The notes under the pieces were generated by a model that was not told the origin of the DNA, searched no databases, and was given only the letters and a program-made list of their open reading frames with translations. Source: Candidatus Poribacteria bacterium (GTDB lineage: Bacteria > Poribacteria > WGA-4E > WGA-3G). From it: 64,000 nucleotides of DNA. Made by a program: the position numbers and the translations under genes. The DNA lies in the NCBI GenBank assembly GCA_028821605.1, contig JAPPFM010000058.1, positions 186,280-250,279 on the forward strand. Direction: 5' to 3'. Shown here in pieces: positions 1-8,858 of this stretch. Every line of letters begins with the position of its first letter. Position 1 is the stretch's first letter.

Positions 1-262
1 TCGGTTCATCACCGAGAACGCGCACCGTATGGGGCTGATCTGCCAGAGCGACGCACATCTGTCCCGGTCCTAACTCCTCAGTTTCACCCTCAATTTCAAA
101 TTCGACGCGTCCTTCCAGAATCAGGAAAATTTCATGCCCCAAGTCGTGGCTATGAAGTTGGGCACTCTGCCCAGGTTCCATCTTTAAAAAGCGTGAGCGA
201 ATTTGCGGCGTTACCAATACATTCCGTATATCCGTGCGGTAATCGTAAACAGGAAATCCCAT
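1..262 (-). CDS. Cupin-domain protein (C-terminus missing, runs off the window)
   Basis: Reading the minus strand from the ATG at 262 gives 87 residues before the window edge. They contain a complete cupin motif 1: G, five residues, H-S-H, four residues, E, six residues, G (GQSAQLHSHDLGHEIFLILEG region, about residues 32-52). This is followed by the start of motif 2 (GPGQMCVALADQPH). The two His and the Glu of motif 1 and the His of motif 2 are the usual metal ligands. Small one-domain cupins of this kind bind a metal or small ligand in the cytoplasm; the substrate cannot be told. The gene diverges from the DUF5069 gene to its right. Confidence 0.85.
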   Translation of the reverse strand, partial: MGFPVYDYRTDIRNVLVTPQIRSRFLKMEPGQSAQLHSHDLGHEIFLILEGRVEFEIEGETEELGPGQMCVALADQPHTVRVLGDEP

Positions 263-349
263 TGCGTTCCTCCATGCGCTTTTGAGATGAATATAGCATT
301 CTCCATGAAAAATGTCAAGGCAAATTAGGAGATCGGTGTACTTTTTCGC

Positions 350-377
350 TTGACACTCTCTTTAAATATGATAAAAT
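350..377 (+). promoter_or_regulatory. Sigma70-type promoter for the triple-DUF5069 gene
   Basis: TTGACA at 350-355 is followed after 16 bases by TAAAAT at 372-377. A good ribosome-binding site (GGAAGGA) lies just before the ATG at 428. The spacing and match support a housekeeping promoter; this is by eye only. Confidence 0.6.
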
Positions 378-427
378 ACTGGTAAAAGACACGATACTTT
401 ATTTCTCGAATTGGAAGGACATAAACT

Positions 428-1711
428 ATGGATTTGACACGCCAACCACCACGTCGCCCTTCAAACCTGGGCATTGCTGGAATTGTCGGTGTAGCACGGA
501 TGACAGACAAAGCACGCGCACATAACGCCGAAACCCTCGCCGATTATATTTACGGTGAGAGCTCAGGTTTGGATCAGCGCGTCTTAACGTTTTTAGGGAT
601 TTCCGCCGATGCTTTCGCAGAAGTGGTTGATGAACATGACGATTCTGCACTCGGACACTGGATCCTTGAAACAAGCGGAAAGACAGCCGCAGAGATTGCC
701 GAGTTTAATGATGCTGCACTCACCCAACTACCAGACACGGAGGCACACAAACAACGATTGAAGGATCGACTCGCTCGCTTCGCGCCCGGTAGAACCGATA
801 TTACGACGGTGCTACAGTCCATGGAACTCGACGATTGGGGAAGTTTCTGGCAGGTCGACTTAACCGCCGGTCCACCGCGCAGTGCGCGTGCAAGAGACAT
901 CGCTGGCATCTGCGGAGTTGCTCGCATGGCTGATAAGGGACGTGCTGAACGCGCCGAAAAAATCGGTGAATACGTATACGGCGACAATTCTGGGCAAGAT
1001 ATCCGTATCCTAACATTCCTCGGTATTTCGGCAGATGATTTCCAAGAGGCAGCAGTCAACAATCCAAACGATCTTGAAATCGGTGCGTGGGTACTGGAAA
1101 ACTGCGATAAATCACAGGACGAGATTGAGACGTTCAACCAGACGCTGGTAAACTACGGACCCAATGAAACGACACAGGAACGGTTTGAAGCACGATGCCA
1201 AGAAGTAGATCCGACCCGGACAGATATTACAACCTGGGTAGAACTTCAGGACGTGGACGATCAACTGAGTTTCGATATTATCGACCTTCAACGTCGCGCA
1301 CCGCGCAGTCCGTACAACACAGATGTCTACGGGATGGTACAACTTGCCCGGTTAATTGACAAGGGAAGAGCATTTAACAGCAACACACTGGGTGCCTATT
1401 TTTACGGCGAGGATTCAGGAATTGATCGAGCAACACTCGCTTTCCTTGGTATCTCTGCTGCAGAATTCGCTGAAGCACTAAAGACATTGCCAACCGATGC
1501 TGAAGTTGAGGCATGGCTGAAAGCAGATTATTCAAAAAGCGAAGTAGATATCGAAGCCTATAACGAACGGATGACCCAAATGGGTCCCACAGATGAACGC
1601 TATAAGGCAATAATGGCAAATATGATTAACAAGATTGCGCCAGAGCGTATAGACGTTAATACATGGTTCGCGTTGATGGCTCTTGACGATGAGAAGACGT
1701 TCGCTCTGTAA
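428..1711 (+). CDS. Protein of three tandem DUF5069 domains
   Basis: The 427-residue protein consists of three copies of one domain of about 140 residues, starting near residues 1, 143 and 285. Each copy has the pattern D-L-T/Q...PR, then AR-M/L-x-DK-A/G-RA, then Y-x-YG-E/D-x-SG-x-D and FLGISA-x-x-F. These features match the DUF5069 family (family role unknown), which usually occurs as a single domain. There is no signal peptide or membrane segment, so it is probably cytosolic. The start is supported by GGAAGGA eight bases upstream and a promoter at 350-377. The beta-helix gene follows after about 100 bases. I infer domain duplication within one gene; the biochemical function is unknown. Confidence 0.8.
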   Translation: MDLTRQPPRRPSNLGIAGIVGVARMTDKARAHNAETLADYIYGESSGLDQRVLTFLGISADAFAEVVDEHDDSALGHWILETSGKTAAEIAEFNDAALTQLPDTEAHKQRLKDRLARFAPGRTDITTVLQSMELDDWGSFWQVDLTAGPPRSARARDIAGICGVARMADKGRAERAEKIGEYVYGDNSGQDIRILTFLGISADDFQEAAVNNPNDLEIGAWVLENCDKSQDEIETFNQTLVNYGPNETTQERFEARCQEVDPTRTDITTWVELQDVDDQLSFDIIDLQRRAPRSPYNTDVYGMVQLARLIDKGRAFNSNTLGAYFYGEDSGIDRATLAFLGISAAEFAEALKTLPTDAEVEAWLKADYSKSEVDIEAYNERMTQMGPTDERYKAIMANMINKIAPERIDVNTWFALMALDDEKTFAL

Positions 1712-1809
1712 ACAGGGCGCCAAGAAATGTGCAAAGCTGCCAGCATGTTTAATTCGTGACAGGCGGGCAGCTTCCTTTATTTTCCTATAGCCTCTCCATG
1801 GAGTGAAAA

Positions 1810-3075
1810 ATGAAAAACCTTGAAGCGATTGCCGATGTTCAGTCTCGGAAAAGTAGTGTTGCTAATGCAGCCTGGTGGGGATTCGATCCGGAAGATGCGA
1901 CAGAAGCACTGCAAACCGCTATCGATTCTGGCGCGAAAAAGGTAATTGTTCCCAACATGCACACCGATTGGGTAATTCGACCAATTCGGCTCGCTGGGAA
2001 TCAAGAATTGATTTTTGAGCGGGGAACCGTCGTCTCAGCAAAACGGGGTGAATATCGTGGCGGAGGCGATTCGATGTTCACGGCACAGGATGTCGAGAAT
2101 CTCACGATCCGTGGGTACGGCGCGACCTTCCGCATGTGGAAACAGGACTATATCAACGGGCTTGTGCTTGAACAATTCGGCTGGCACCGCTGGTATGGGC
2201 AGTATCCGAAAGCAGAGTGGCGAATGACGTTGGCGATTCGAGGAAGTAAAAATGTAAATGTATCCGGGCTGACGCTCAAAGATAGTGGTGGAGACGGTAT
2301 TTACGTTGACGGTGGTAAGGACCGACGCGCCTCTGAAAATGTGGAACTCCGTGACATTATCTGCGACAATCACTACCGACAGGGTATCAGCGTTATTAGT
2401 GCCGAAAATCTTAAGGTTGAGAACTGTGAGTTTTCAAATACATGGGGAACTCCACCGGCTTCAGGTGTGGACATCGAACCTGATAAAAGCGATCAACTCA
2501 TAAAAAATGTAGTGTTCTCTGGCTGCAAGTTTGTTGATAACGTCGGTGACGGCATTGAAGTGTTTTTAGCACATACCACCGGAGAAACTGAGGACGTGAC
2601 ACTCCGCTTTGAAAATTGCCACGTGAGCAGTAAGCACGGAACAGGTATCCGTGTAACGAAAATTGGAGACAACGGACCGGGAGGTAACATCGAATTTGAT
2701 AACTGCACAGTTGAGAGCACTGTCGGTTATGGCATCAAGGTTCAGGAAAAGTCCTTGAAAGGTGCACGCGTAACCTTCACCAATTGCAATGTGATTAACG
2801 CTGCCAGTGACCAACAGTTCGGCGGCGAATGGTCACCGATTTCGTTATCCTTACCACAGCCGGACATCGTTCAGACGATGGGCGGTATCGATTTCATCAA
2901 CTGCTTCGTTGAAGACAACCGCGACCGTCCCGCTGTCGAATTCACCCAACCGAAGAGCGATTTTCCACTTCACGACATCACAGGAACACTTACAGTGTTG
3001 AATCCAAACGGCATCCGCGCCGAGTTGGGTAAAGAACGTGAGAAACTTCCGCTGATTGTCCGAGAATACGCATAG
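1810..3075 (+). CDS. Right-handed parallel beta-helix protein (pectate-lyase-like fold)
   Basis: 421 residues. After an N-terminal part resembling the start of glycan-active beta-helix enzymes (DATEALQTAIDSGAKKVIVP), the chain runs through repeated short strands with N/G/D turns (for example NVNVSGLTLKDSGGDGIYV, NLKVENCEFSNTWG, NIEFDNCTVESTVGYGI), the signature of parallel beta-helix repeats. Such folds are found in polysaccharide lyases, epimerases and glycosidases, but no catalytic residues can be assigned here. No signal peptide is visible, which is unusual for an extracellular lyase, so an intracellular or non-enzymatic role is possible. The start has GGAGTG just upstream. The PhyH gene follows after 36 bases and may be co-transcribed. 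Confidence 0.75.
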   Translation: MKNLEAIADVQSRKSSVANAAWWGFDPEDATEALQTAIDSGAKKVIVPNMHTDWVIRPIRLAGNQELIFERGTVVSAKRGEYRGGGDSMFTAQDVENLTIRGYGATFRMWKQDYINGLVLEQFGWHRWYGQYPKAEWRMTLAIRGSKNVNVSGLTLKDSGGDGIYVDGGKDRRASENVELRDIICDNHYRQGISVISAENLKVENCEFSNTWGTPPASGVDIEPDKSDQLIKNVVFSGCKFVDNVGDGIEVFLAHTTGETEDVTLRFENCHVSSKHGTGIRVTKIGDNGPGGNIEFDNCTVESTVGYGIKVQEKSLKGARVTFTNCNVINAASDQQFGGEWSPISLSLPQPDIVQTMGGIDFINCFVEDNRDRPAVEFTQPKSDFPLHDITGTLTVLNPNGIRAELGKEREKLPLIVREYA

Positions 3076-3111
3076 GATATAGGGGTCATTCAACCGAACC
3101 TATACATTATC

Positions 3112-3942
3112 ATGGCAACAGAAAAACCACTCCCCGCTGAACCTTTACCTTCAGAGACCTTGAATGCTGTCTTGAAGGATTTCTATCAAAACGGTGCGAC
3201 GATTATCCGAAATGTACTCTCAAGCGAAGAGTGCGAACGTATCGTTGCGCGCGTTGATGAAATCTTCGCTGAACCTTACTTCATGGAGATGCGCAACGTT
3301 AAAGGTTCTCGACAAGACGGAAAAGCCCCTATTGTTGTGCATCGCCTTTTTGAGTGCGACCTCATGTTCCGGGACCTGCTCGTGCGGGAGCCGATTATTA
3401 GCATCGCCGAAAATGTATTAGGGGAGCACTGCCACTGTATCGCCCAAGGGTGCATCCTCAACCGGAAAGATTTAGGTATCAACCGATTTCATGTTGACGA
3501 CGGCGTGGAATTTCCGATCACACCTGAGATGGAACGGCATGATCCGAGACTACGGATGCCTGTGTTCCGTATGTCCGTGCAAATCGCCCTGACCGATCAG
3601 GACGATATTAAATATGGACCATCCCAATTTGTGCCGGGTAGCCACTACTCCGGGAGACAACCCGATGATCCAGAACATCCAACCTTTGAGGGCACAGAAC
3701 CCGTCTCACTCCTCATGAAAGCGGGCGACCTTTATCTGCTCAACGGACAAACATGGCACCGAGGCATACCAAACCAAACGGATCGCGTTCGCTATCTGTT
3801 TCACCAAGTCTATGGACAACGCTTCGTTGCGCAGCGGTTTTGGCCCTATCTAAACTACCGTATGCCCGATTACGTCTTGGAAGGTGCCGATGAACGTCTA
3901 TTGCGCGTTCTTGGGAAACATCCCGAAATGGCTTACGGTTGA
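3112..3942 (+). CDS. Phytanoyl-CoA dioxygenase family (PhyH) Fe(II)/2-oxoglutarate oxygenase
   Basis: 276 residues with the family's iron-binding facial triad visible: H127-x-D129 (FHVDDG) and H216 (WHRGIPNQTDRVRYLF). Arg 225 or 227 is placed to bind 2-oxoglutarate. The double-stranded beta-helix core therefore lies at about residues 105-235. The family hydroxylates diverse small molecules with 2-oxoglutarate and O2; the substrate here is unknown. It sits directly behind the beta-helix gene on the same strand. PhyH genes are strongly expanded in Poribacteria, which fits the suggested host. It is cytosolic, with no signal peptide. Confidence 0.88.
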   Translation: MATEKPLPAEPLPSETLNAVLKDFYQNGATIIRNVLSSEECERIVARVDEIFAEPYFMEMRNVKGSRQDGKAPIVVHRLFECDLMFRDLLVREPIISIAENVLGEHCHCIAQGCILNRKDLGINRFHVDDGVEFPITPEMERHDPRLRMPVFRMSVQIALTDQDDIKYGPSQFVPGSHYSGRQPDDPEHPTFEGTEPVSLLMKAGDLYLLNGQTWHRGIPNQTDRVRYLFHQVYGQRFVAQRFWPYLNYRMPDYVLEGADERLLRVLGKHPEMAYG

Positions 3943-4080
3943 CTACCTTATCGAATGAATTCAGATATTTTAGTGATAAATCTGATAAACCCAATCAAAC
4001 CTGCCTACAATTCCGCACATGTTACGGGATATATAAGTGGAGGTTAGCTATTTTTTATGAAAATTTAAAGGAGATTCATC

Positions 4081-4383
4081 ATGTTTATTGAAATCATCAA
4101 CCAAGATGGGAAATATAATTCTTCCTATCGAGGGATGTTGAATATTCAGTATGTACACCAGATTCAGATAATCAAAGGAAGACATCGTTCATACGAGTTG
4201 CATATTAATCTATCAAATTCACCCAGCATAGAGCTGCTCGGCACGAAAGAAGAATGTGAGCAATTCTACAATCAATTGCAAGAGGTGTTGAAAACCTATC
4301 AACAATTATCCGTAACTGACACACTTATTTTTCCACCCCGGCTGTTGTCAGAAACGTCTTTGGACAGGAACGATGCTGAATAA
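4081..4383 (+). CDS. Small conserved-looking protein of unknown function
   Basis: 100 residues, with an excellent Shine-Dalgarno (AAGGAGATTCATC) right before the ATG, so translation is likely. The sequence alternates hydrophobic and charged residues (MFIEIINQDGKYNSSYRG, then HQIQIIKGRHRSYELHINL, then a helix EECEQFYNQLQEVLKTY). This suggests a small beta-sheet plus C-terminal helix, similar in outline to small PH-like proteins. I do not recognise a family. It lies 24 bases before the carbonic anhydrase gene and could be in one transcript with it. Confidence 0.6.
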   Translation: MFIEIINQDGKYNSSYRGMLNIQYVHQIQIIKGRHRSYELHINLSNSPSIELLGTKEECEQFYNQLQEVLKTYQQLSVTDTLIFPPRLLSETSLDRNDAE

Positions 4384-4406
4384 ATTTACCAGCACGCAAT
4401 CTTGAG

Positions 4407-5249
4407 GTGCTATTTGCACTCACCTTTATCACGCACAGTCTCATCTCTTGTACACATATTCCTATGAACTATCAGAAAAAAGCAAAGCAGGTTATCCAGC
4501 ATACTGAGGCGGTATCCTGGGGCTACGAAGCGAAGAATGGACCGGACGTTTGGGCGCAGCTCAGTCCGGAATATATCCTCTGCGCTGAGGGAAGATGCCA
4601 ATCACCAATTGATCTTGTGAACCCTACGCCAACCAAACTTCCGCCTATTCCGTACGACTACCGCCCAACAAGTATGAATGTCCGCAACACTGGCCATACA
4701 ATTGAAGTTTTGTGTCCAGAAGGGAACTGGATTGAGATTGATGGCACGCGGTATCAGCTGCTCCAATTCCATTTCCATGCACCGAGCGAACATACGGTGG
4801 CAGGTAAACCCTTTGATATAGAGATGCACCTCGTTCACAAAAGTGAGGATGGCGCGTTGGCAGTCGTTGGATTGCTAATTGAGAGCGGTCGCCACAAGTA
4901 CGTATTTGACCCTATCTGGTCCCATCTACCCGCAGTCCCAGGTGAAACACAACGTATTGAGAATGTTACTGCGGACGGCAGCTTGATAATCGATCCTCGT
5001 TTTATGTTCTCACCAAATGATCAGATAACCGAGGAAGCACCCTCGCGTTTTTGGAACTACTATCGTTACGACGGTTCGTTGACGACCCCGCCTTGTTCAG
5101 CAGGTGTCAAATGGATTGTGCTGACAACCCCGATCGAGATGTCTGAAACACAAATCGCAGCGTTTAAAGCGATTATTCATGATAACAACCGGCCGGTACA
5201 ACCCTTGAATGAACGAAAACTGCTCGTGAATTCCACTGGGGACGAGTAA
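4407..5249 (+). CDS. Alpha-class carbonic anhydrase, probably exported
   Basis: 280 residues matching alpha carbonic anhydrase: WGYEAKNGPDVWAQL and CQSPIDL near the N-terminus, zinc ligands H122, H124 and H141 in QFHFHAPSEH and EMHLVHK, and the late YRYDGSLTTPPC block. The enzyme interconverts CO2 and bicarbonate. The start taken is GTG at 4407, giving a short hydrophobic leader ending LISC that could be a lipoprotein box. This fits the periplasmic location usual for bacterial alpha enzymes. The Shine-Dalgarno is weak, and an internal ATG at 4464 would remove the leader. The product is full length with all core residues intact. Confidence 0.88.
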   Translation: MLFALTFITHSLISCTHIPMNYQKKAKQVIQHTEAVSWGYEAKNGPDVWAQLSPEYILCAEGRCQSPIDLVNPTPTKLPPIPYDYRPTSMNVRNTGHTIEVLCPEGNWIEIDGTRYQLLQFHFHAPSEHTVAGKPFDIEMHLVHKSEDGALAVVGLLIESGRHKYVFDPIWSHLPAVPGETQRIENVTADGSLIIDPRFMFSPNDQITEEAPSRFWNYYRYDGSLTTPPCSAGVKWIVLTTPIEMSETQIAAFKAIIHDNNRPVQPLNERKLLVNSTGDE

Positions 5250-5395
5250 TTGCCCCCAAATGCTTCACTGAAATACTCCGAGAAAACGGGGCACTTGAAC
5301 GCGGCGATGTTACATGGATAGAACGGGAACTGCACCCACGCATAGGGGGTGCCCTTCCTGAACATAACAACCCAAGAAATAGGGAAAACTAATAA

Positions 5396-6037
5396 ATGAT
5401 CGCTACAATATTTGATATTGATGGCACCTTGGTCGAAAACTTCAGTTTCGATCATGCCTGTTACATTTCCGCAATAAGAGAAGTCCTGGGTGAAGTTTAT
5501 ATCCATAGTGATTGGAGCAAATACAAAAACGTCACCGACACAGGTAGTTTGCGACAAATCATGGAGGAGAATAACATTCAGGAAGCGGGACAAGTTGAGG
5601 AAGTTCGCACAAAATTCGGCGAATTGATTCGGCAGTACCTTCAAAACGGTGGAAAATGTCGTCCAAAAGAAGGAGCTATTCACCTGATTGACAAACTTTT
5701 CACTTCGGATGGCTATGAAGTTGGGTTTGCAACAGGCGGTTGGAGACATACCGCCAAAATGAAACTTCAGCATGCAGGATTTGATCTGAAGAATATAGTC
5801 TTAACTTCCAGTGACGATGGTGATGAGCGCGTAACGATTATGAACAAGTGCCTATCGCAGTTAGGGCATTGCTTCCAACGTGTCGTATACATAGGCGATG
5901 CTGAATGGGATATGCAGGCGACCCAAGAACTCGGATGGCACTTCATAGGGGTCGGCGCGCGCCTAAAGGGGAAATGTGAATTTTGGGTTGAAGACTTTTC
6001 GAGTTACAATACATTCATGAAAATGCTGTATGCTTAG
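5396..6037 (+). CDS. HAD-superfamily hydrolase (phosphatase-like)
   Basis: 213 residues with all HAD motifs in order: motif I DIDGT at residues 8-12 (nucleophile Asp 8), a helical cap at about 20-90, motif II in VGFATGGW, a Lys-bearing stretch near residue 121, and motif IV GDAEWDMQAT. The arrangement is that of the phosphoglycolate-phosphatase-like subfamily, which removes phosphate from small phosphorylated metabolites in the cytosol. The substrate is unknown. It stands alone between the carbonic anhydrase and the kinase-like gene, with only a weak ribosome-binding site. Confidence 0.85.
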   Translation: MIATIFDIDGTLVENFSFDHACYISAIREVLGEVYIHSDWSKYKNVTDTGSLRQIMEENNIQEAGQVEEVRTKFGELIRQYLQNGGKCRPKEGAIHLIDKLFTSDGYEVGFATGGWRHTAKMKLQHAGFDLKNIVLTSSDDGDERVTIMNKCLSQLGHCFQRVVYIGDAEWDMQATQELGWHFIGVGARLKGKCEFWVEDFSSYNTFMKMLYA

Positions 6038-6103
6038 AAAAGGAATCACATTGTTTATTAGAGTATCCCCGACAAGAAAGAAGAAAATTCCGATGAGAAT
6101 CTG

Positions 6104-7201
6104 ATGGATCCTTTAAGCATTCCCAATACACTTAATGATATTACACCTCAATGGCTCACTGAAGCACTATGCTCAACAGGGACGCTCCCGAATGTTGTTG
6201 TAACATCACTTTGTATTGAACCAATTGCGGAATTCACTTGTGCTGGACAGTTAGCACGTTTGCATCTTAGTTTCAATCAACCTCAATCCACACTACCGAG
6301 CACGTTGGTTGCTAAACTACATGCCCCAGATGAACCTCTGCGGGCAAAAACGCGTCCATTTACGCCAGATAAGTGCGAAATTCTGTTTTATCAGCACCTT
6401 GCCGATGAGATACACCTTCGCACGCCCTATTGCTATTACAGTGCTATGAACGTCACCGATGGGAAGTATGTTAGGATTTTTGAAGACCTTACACCCGCAA
6501 AAGTCGGAGATCAAATCAGAGGAAGTACAGCGGAAGAAACAGCTCTTGCTCTTCGCGCAATTGCCGGTTTTCACGCCCACTGGTGGCAAAGTGAGAAGCT
6601 TGAAGGATTTGATTGGTTGGCTGGTTTACCAACAGATTCTGATTCTATTAACCGCTGGATTCTCGACCAATATCGAAATGCATTTCCCATTTTTGTTAGC
6701 AAAGTCGGAGTTTTGTTAACTGATGTTGCTAAGGCTTTCGGAGAACAATTGCCTGAGAAATTAACGGACAAATCCCAATTCAGGAAACCACCGAGAACCT
6801 TGGTCCACGGTGATTTTCGCTTGGAGAATGTATTTTTTGGTCCTTCTCTTGGAAAGCAAAGCTTTGCTGTGATTGACTGGCAAGATATATCACGCGGAGA
6901 GGGAGTTTGGGACGTTGCATGGTTTATCGGCGGGTGCTTACAAGTTACATCAAACCGGCAGGTGGAGGAACAGCAGCTCCTAAAAATCTATCATGAAACA
7001 CTGAAGGCAAATGGCGTTAATGGATATACCTTCGAGGTATGTTGGGAAGACTATCGCCTTGCTATGTCACGTTACTTTGTCCAAGCGGTACTTATGGTAG
7101 CTTCGTTAAATTCAGAAAACGACCGAGAGCATAGACTCGCACAAGCAGTAGCCGAACGATTTATTGCGGCGATTACTGATTTGCGTTTAATCGATGGCTG
7201 A
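6104..7201 (+). CDS. Phosphotransferase of the aminoglycoside/ecdysteroid-kinase-like superfamily
   Basis: 365 residues with the kinase-fold catalytic signature: Brenner-type loop LVHGDFRLENVFF (His-Gly-Asp...Asn) followed by the DFG-equivalent VIDWQDISRGEGVWDVAWF. The N-lobe carries TLVAKLHA, with the likely ATP-binding Lys. The family (APH / CHK-like / EcKinase) phosphorylates small alcohol-containing molecules; members in environmental bacteria rarely have a known substrate and cannot be called resistance genes on this evidence. It is cytosolic and single-gene, with the GNAT gene 47 bases downstream. Confidence 0.8.
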   Translation: MDPLSIPNTLNDITPQWLTEALCSTGTLPNVVVTSLCIEPIAEFTCAGQLARLHLSFNQPQSTLPSTLVAKLHAPDEPLRAKTRPFTPDKCEILFYQHLADEIHLRTPYCYYSAMNVTDGKYVRIFEDLTPAKVGDQIRGSTAEETALALRAIAGFHAHWWQSEKLEGFDWLAGLPTDSDSINRWILDQYRNAFPIFVSKVGVLLTDVAKAFGEQLPEKLTDKSQFRKPPRTLVHGDFRLENVFFGPSLGKQSFAVIDWQDISRGEGVWDVAWFIGGCLQVTSNRQVEEQQLLKIYHETLKANGVNGYTFEVCWEDYRLAMSRYFVQAVLMVASLNSENDREHRLAQAVAERFIAAITDLRLIDG

Positions 7202-7248
7202 AGAGACAATTACCTTCTAAAAATTAAAGTTCCATCTAACCTACTTTT

Positions 7249-7836
7249 ATGAACGAAAAGGTTATACTAATGAAAGTCTCTATCGAAATCCCAACGGAAC
7301 TTAGCGATGGCACAATCACCATTCGCACCCACAAATCCAGTGACGTTCATCCATATTTTGAGGCTGTGCGAGAGTCGGTTGCAGAAGTATCACGTCATCT
7401 ACCGTGGTGCCATCAAGATTATTCAATTGAAGAAGCACAAGCATGGATTGAAAAGATGATTCCGAGATTCTGGGAACAACGAAGTGAATACCACTTTGTC
7501 ATTACCGATGCGATAACCGGTAGCATTTTAGGTGGGTGTGGTTTAGATGAGGTCAACTGGGTTAACCAAACGGCGAACCTTGGGTATTGGGTGAGAACGT
7601 CTCGAACAAGACAAGGCATTGCAACCGCTGCTTCAAGACTTCTTGCTCGTTTTGGATTTGAGCAGCTTCGACTCAAACGTATTGATGTGGTGACTTCAAT
7701 TGAAAACGTTCCGAGTGCCCGAGTCATTGAGAAACTCAATCCTTCTGAGAAAAGAGAAATAAAAGATAATTCTCCGCTCAATGAAGGTACATCGAATACT
7801 ATAGTGTTCTCACTATTCCCACAAGACATACTGTGA
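7249..7836 (+). CDS. GNAT-family N-acetyltransferase (RimJ/RimL-like)
   Basis: 195 residues resembling the RimL ribosomal-protein acetyltransferase group. Seen are the N-terminal TITIRTHKSSDVHPYFEAVRES, GGCGLDEVNW, the strand LGYWVRTSRTRQGIATAA (acetyl-CoA loop R/Q-x-x-G-x-A) and ENVPSARVIEKL before the final strands. It would transfer acetyl from acetyl-CoA to an amino group; the target is unknown. The usual KLGF block is replaced by KLNPSEKREI, a deviation near the C-terminus. An alternative start at the ATG at 7270 would drop seven residues. Confidence 0.8.
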   Translation: MNEKVILMKVSIEIPTELSDGTITIRTHKSSDVHPYFEAVRESVAEVSRHLPWCHQDYSIEEAQAWIEKMIPRFWEQRSEYHFVITDAITGSILGGCGLDEVNWVNQTANLGYWVRTSRTRQGIATAASRLLARFGFEQLRLKRIDVVTSIENVPSARVIEKLNPSEKREIKDNSPLNEGTSNTIVFSLFPQDIL

Positions 7837-7938
7837 ATCGTAGGTTTTTTGGGGATTGTACTTCTATTAGGGTTAAAAATACACATAAAGCCTTAGTCTA
7901 CTACACTGTATCCAACTTGTATAGAACGTAGTAACAAC

Positions 7939-7998
7939 GTGAGTTTGAAAATAAAAATTGAAGCGTCCCGTAAGTGTTTTTGCTTGGGTGTTTCTGCG
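7939..7998 (+). repeat. Short dispersed repeat, copy A
   Basis: The segment beginning GTGAGTTTGAAAATAAAAAT and running through AGTGTTTTTGCTTGGGTG recurs in inverted orientation at about 18002-18075 and again at 28365-28436. It abuts the left end of the repeat element at 8006. Nothing coding is seen in it. Confidence 0.6.
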
Positions 7999-8005
7999 GA
8001 TTTCC

Positions 8006-8229
8006 CTTAGGTTGAATGAAGACCTACTAAAAATCTAAAAATCGCACACAGCACAGAGTAACCGAAAAATCTGAAATCACCCAAAAACCGAGTGAAATCC
8101 AACGCATTAGATACCGAACACGATTTGGGATGTTGGGTTTCGCTGAACTACCCCAAAGGTTGATTGAAGAACGGAAGGCTGTGTATGGCGGAAATGCGCC
8201 TGTGGTTTTACCGCTCAATCCAACCTACG
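8006..8229. mobile_element. 230-bp MITE-like element, copy 1 (diverged)
   Basis: The ends are TTAGGTTGAATGA on the left and TCAATCCAACCTACG on the right, imperfect inverted repeats of the family end TGTAGGTTGGGTTGA. The centre has the same pair of inner inverted motifs (AAATCCAACGC and GTTGGGTTTCGC) as copies at 17769, 41869 and 46676. No transposase is encoded. The rest of the 7837-8377 gap holds only the flanking repeat and a hairpin. Confidence 0.7.
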
Positions 8230-8275
8230 TGCTGTGAGTTAGTATTCCGTGAAAGCTCGTAGAAAAATATGGGGA

Positions 8276-8296
8276 GGCGAGGATACAATCCTCGCC
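8276..8296. repeat. GC-rich hairpin
   Basis: GGCGAGGAT and ATCCTCGCC form a 9-bp perfect stem around ACA. Similar hairpins stand at 23459 and 46602. There is no T-run, so it is not a classical terminator. Confidence 0.7.
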
Positions 8297-8377
8297 AGCG
8301 GAGGTTAAGGCTCAACTTGCTAAACAACGTCTATATATTCCAGATTTTACTATAAGTTCTGTCTTATGGAGAGAAAA

Positions 8378-8788
8378 ATGTATTTATACCACGGAAGCAA
8401 GCAGTCGTTTTCCAAGTTGAGAAAGCACAAGGCACACGCGCCGCCAGGGAGACCCTCTGAAGAAGCTTTGGAAGCAATTTACCTTACACCTGACTTTCTC
8501 TTCGCACTATTTTGCGCGGCAGGTCCACCAGGAACCAATAACATGGGATGGTCAGAAACCGATCAGACAGAACGATTCGTCGCCTTTGAAAACCCCGACC
8601 AGTTTGAACCGGATGAGACGATTTATTTCTATTTTGTAGACCTCACAAAAATTTCAGACGACAAGAAAATTTACATTGACCCGTGGCAGATTGCCGTAAC
8701 CGAGGATGAGATAATACCAGATAAGGTGGAAACATATAAATCCGGCGACCTGTGGAAATACTACCGCCTTGTCGATAAATTCGATTAA
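8378..8788 (+). CDS. Hypothetical protein, possibly ADP-ribosyltransferase-fold
   Basis: 136 residues from the ATG at 8378, chosen because GGAGAG lies just upstream; an ATG at 8366 is in frame but has no ribosome-binding site. The opening MYLYHGSKQSFSKLR and the following AIYLTPDFLFALFCA resemble the H-G-S and Y-x-T...A-x-x-F elements seen in small ART-fold or phage-associated YHGS proteins. This similarity is weak and I do not claim activity. The C-terminus is charged with no membrane segment. No partner antitoxin is apparent next to it; the Asp-box propeller gene follows. Confidence 0.6.
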   Translation: MYLYHGSKQSFSKLRKHKAHAPPGRPSEEALEAIYLTPDFLFALFCAAGPPGTNNMGWSETDQTERFVAFENPDQFEPDETIYFYFVDLTKISDDKKIYIDPWQIAVTEDEIIPDKVETYKSGDLWKYYRLVDKFD

Positions 8789-8858
8789 CACAGTTGAAGG
8801 CAAACGGAGTTTAGTTATAATATAGGAGAACCATGAACCATCAAAAGGAGGAAACATC

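Noticed and set aside
5177-5773. A 198-residue minus-strand frame across the HAD gene.
   Set aside because: It overlaps two well-supported genes and has no recognisable domain.
6104-7201. An aminoglycoside resistance gene.
   Set aside because: The kinase-like fold alone does not show the substrate; many environmental members have other roles.
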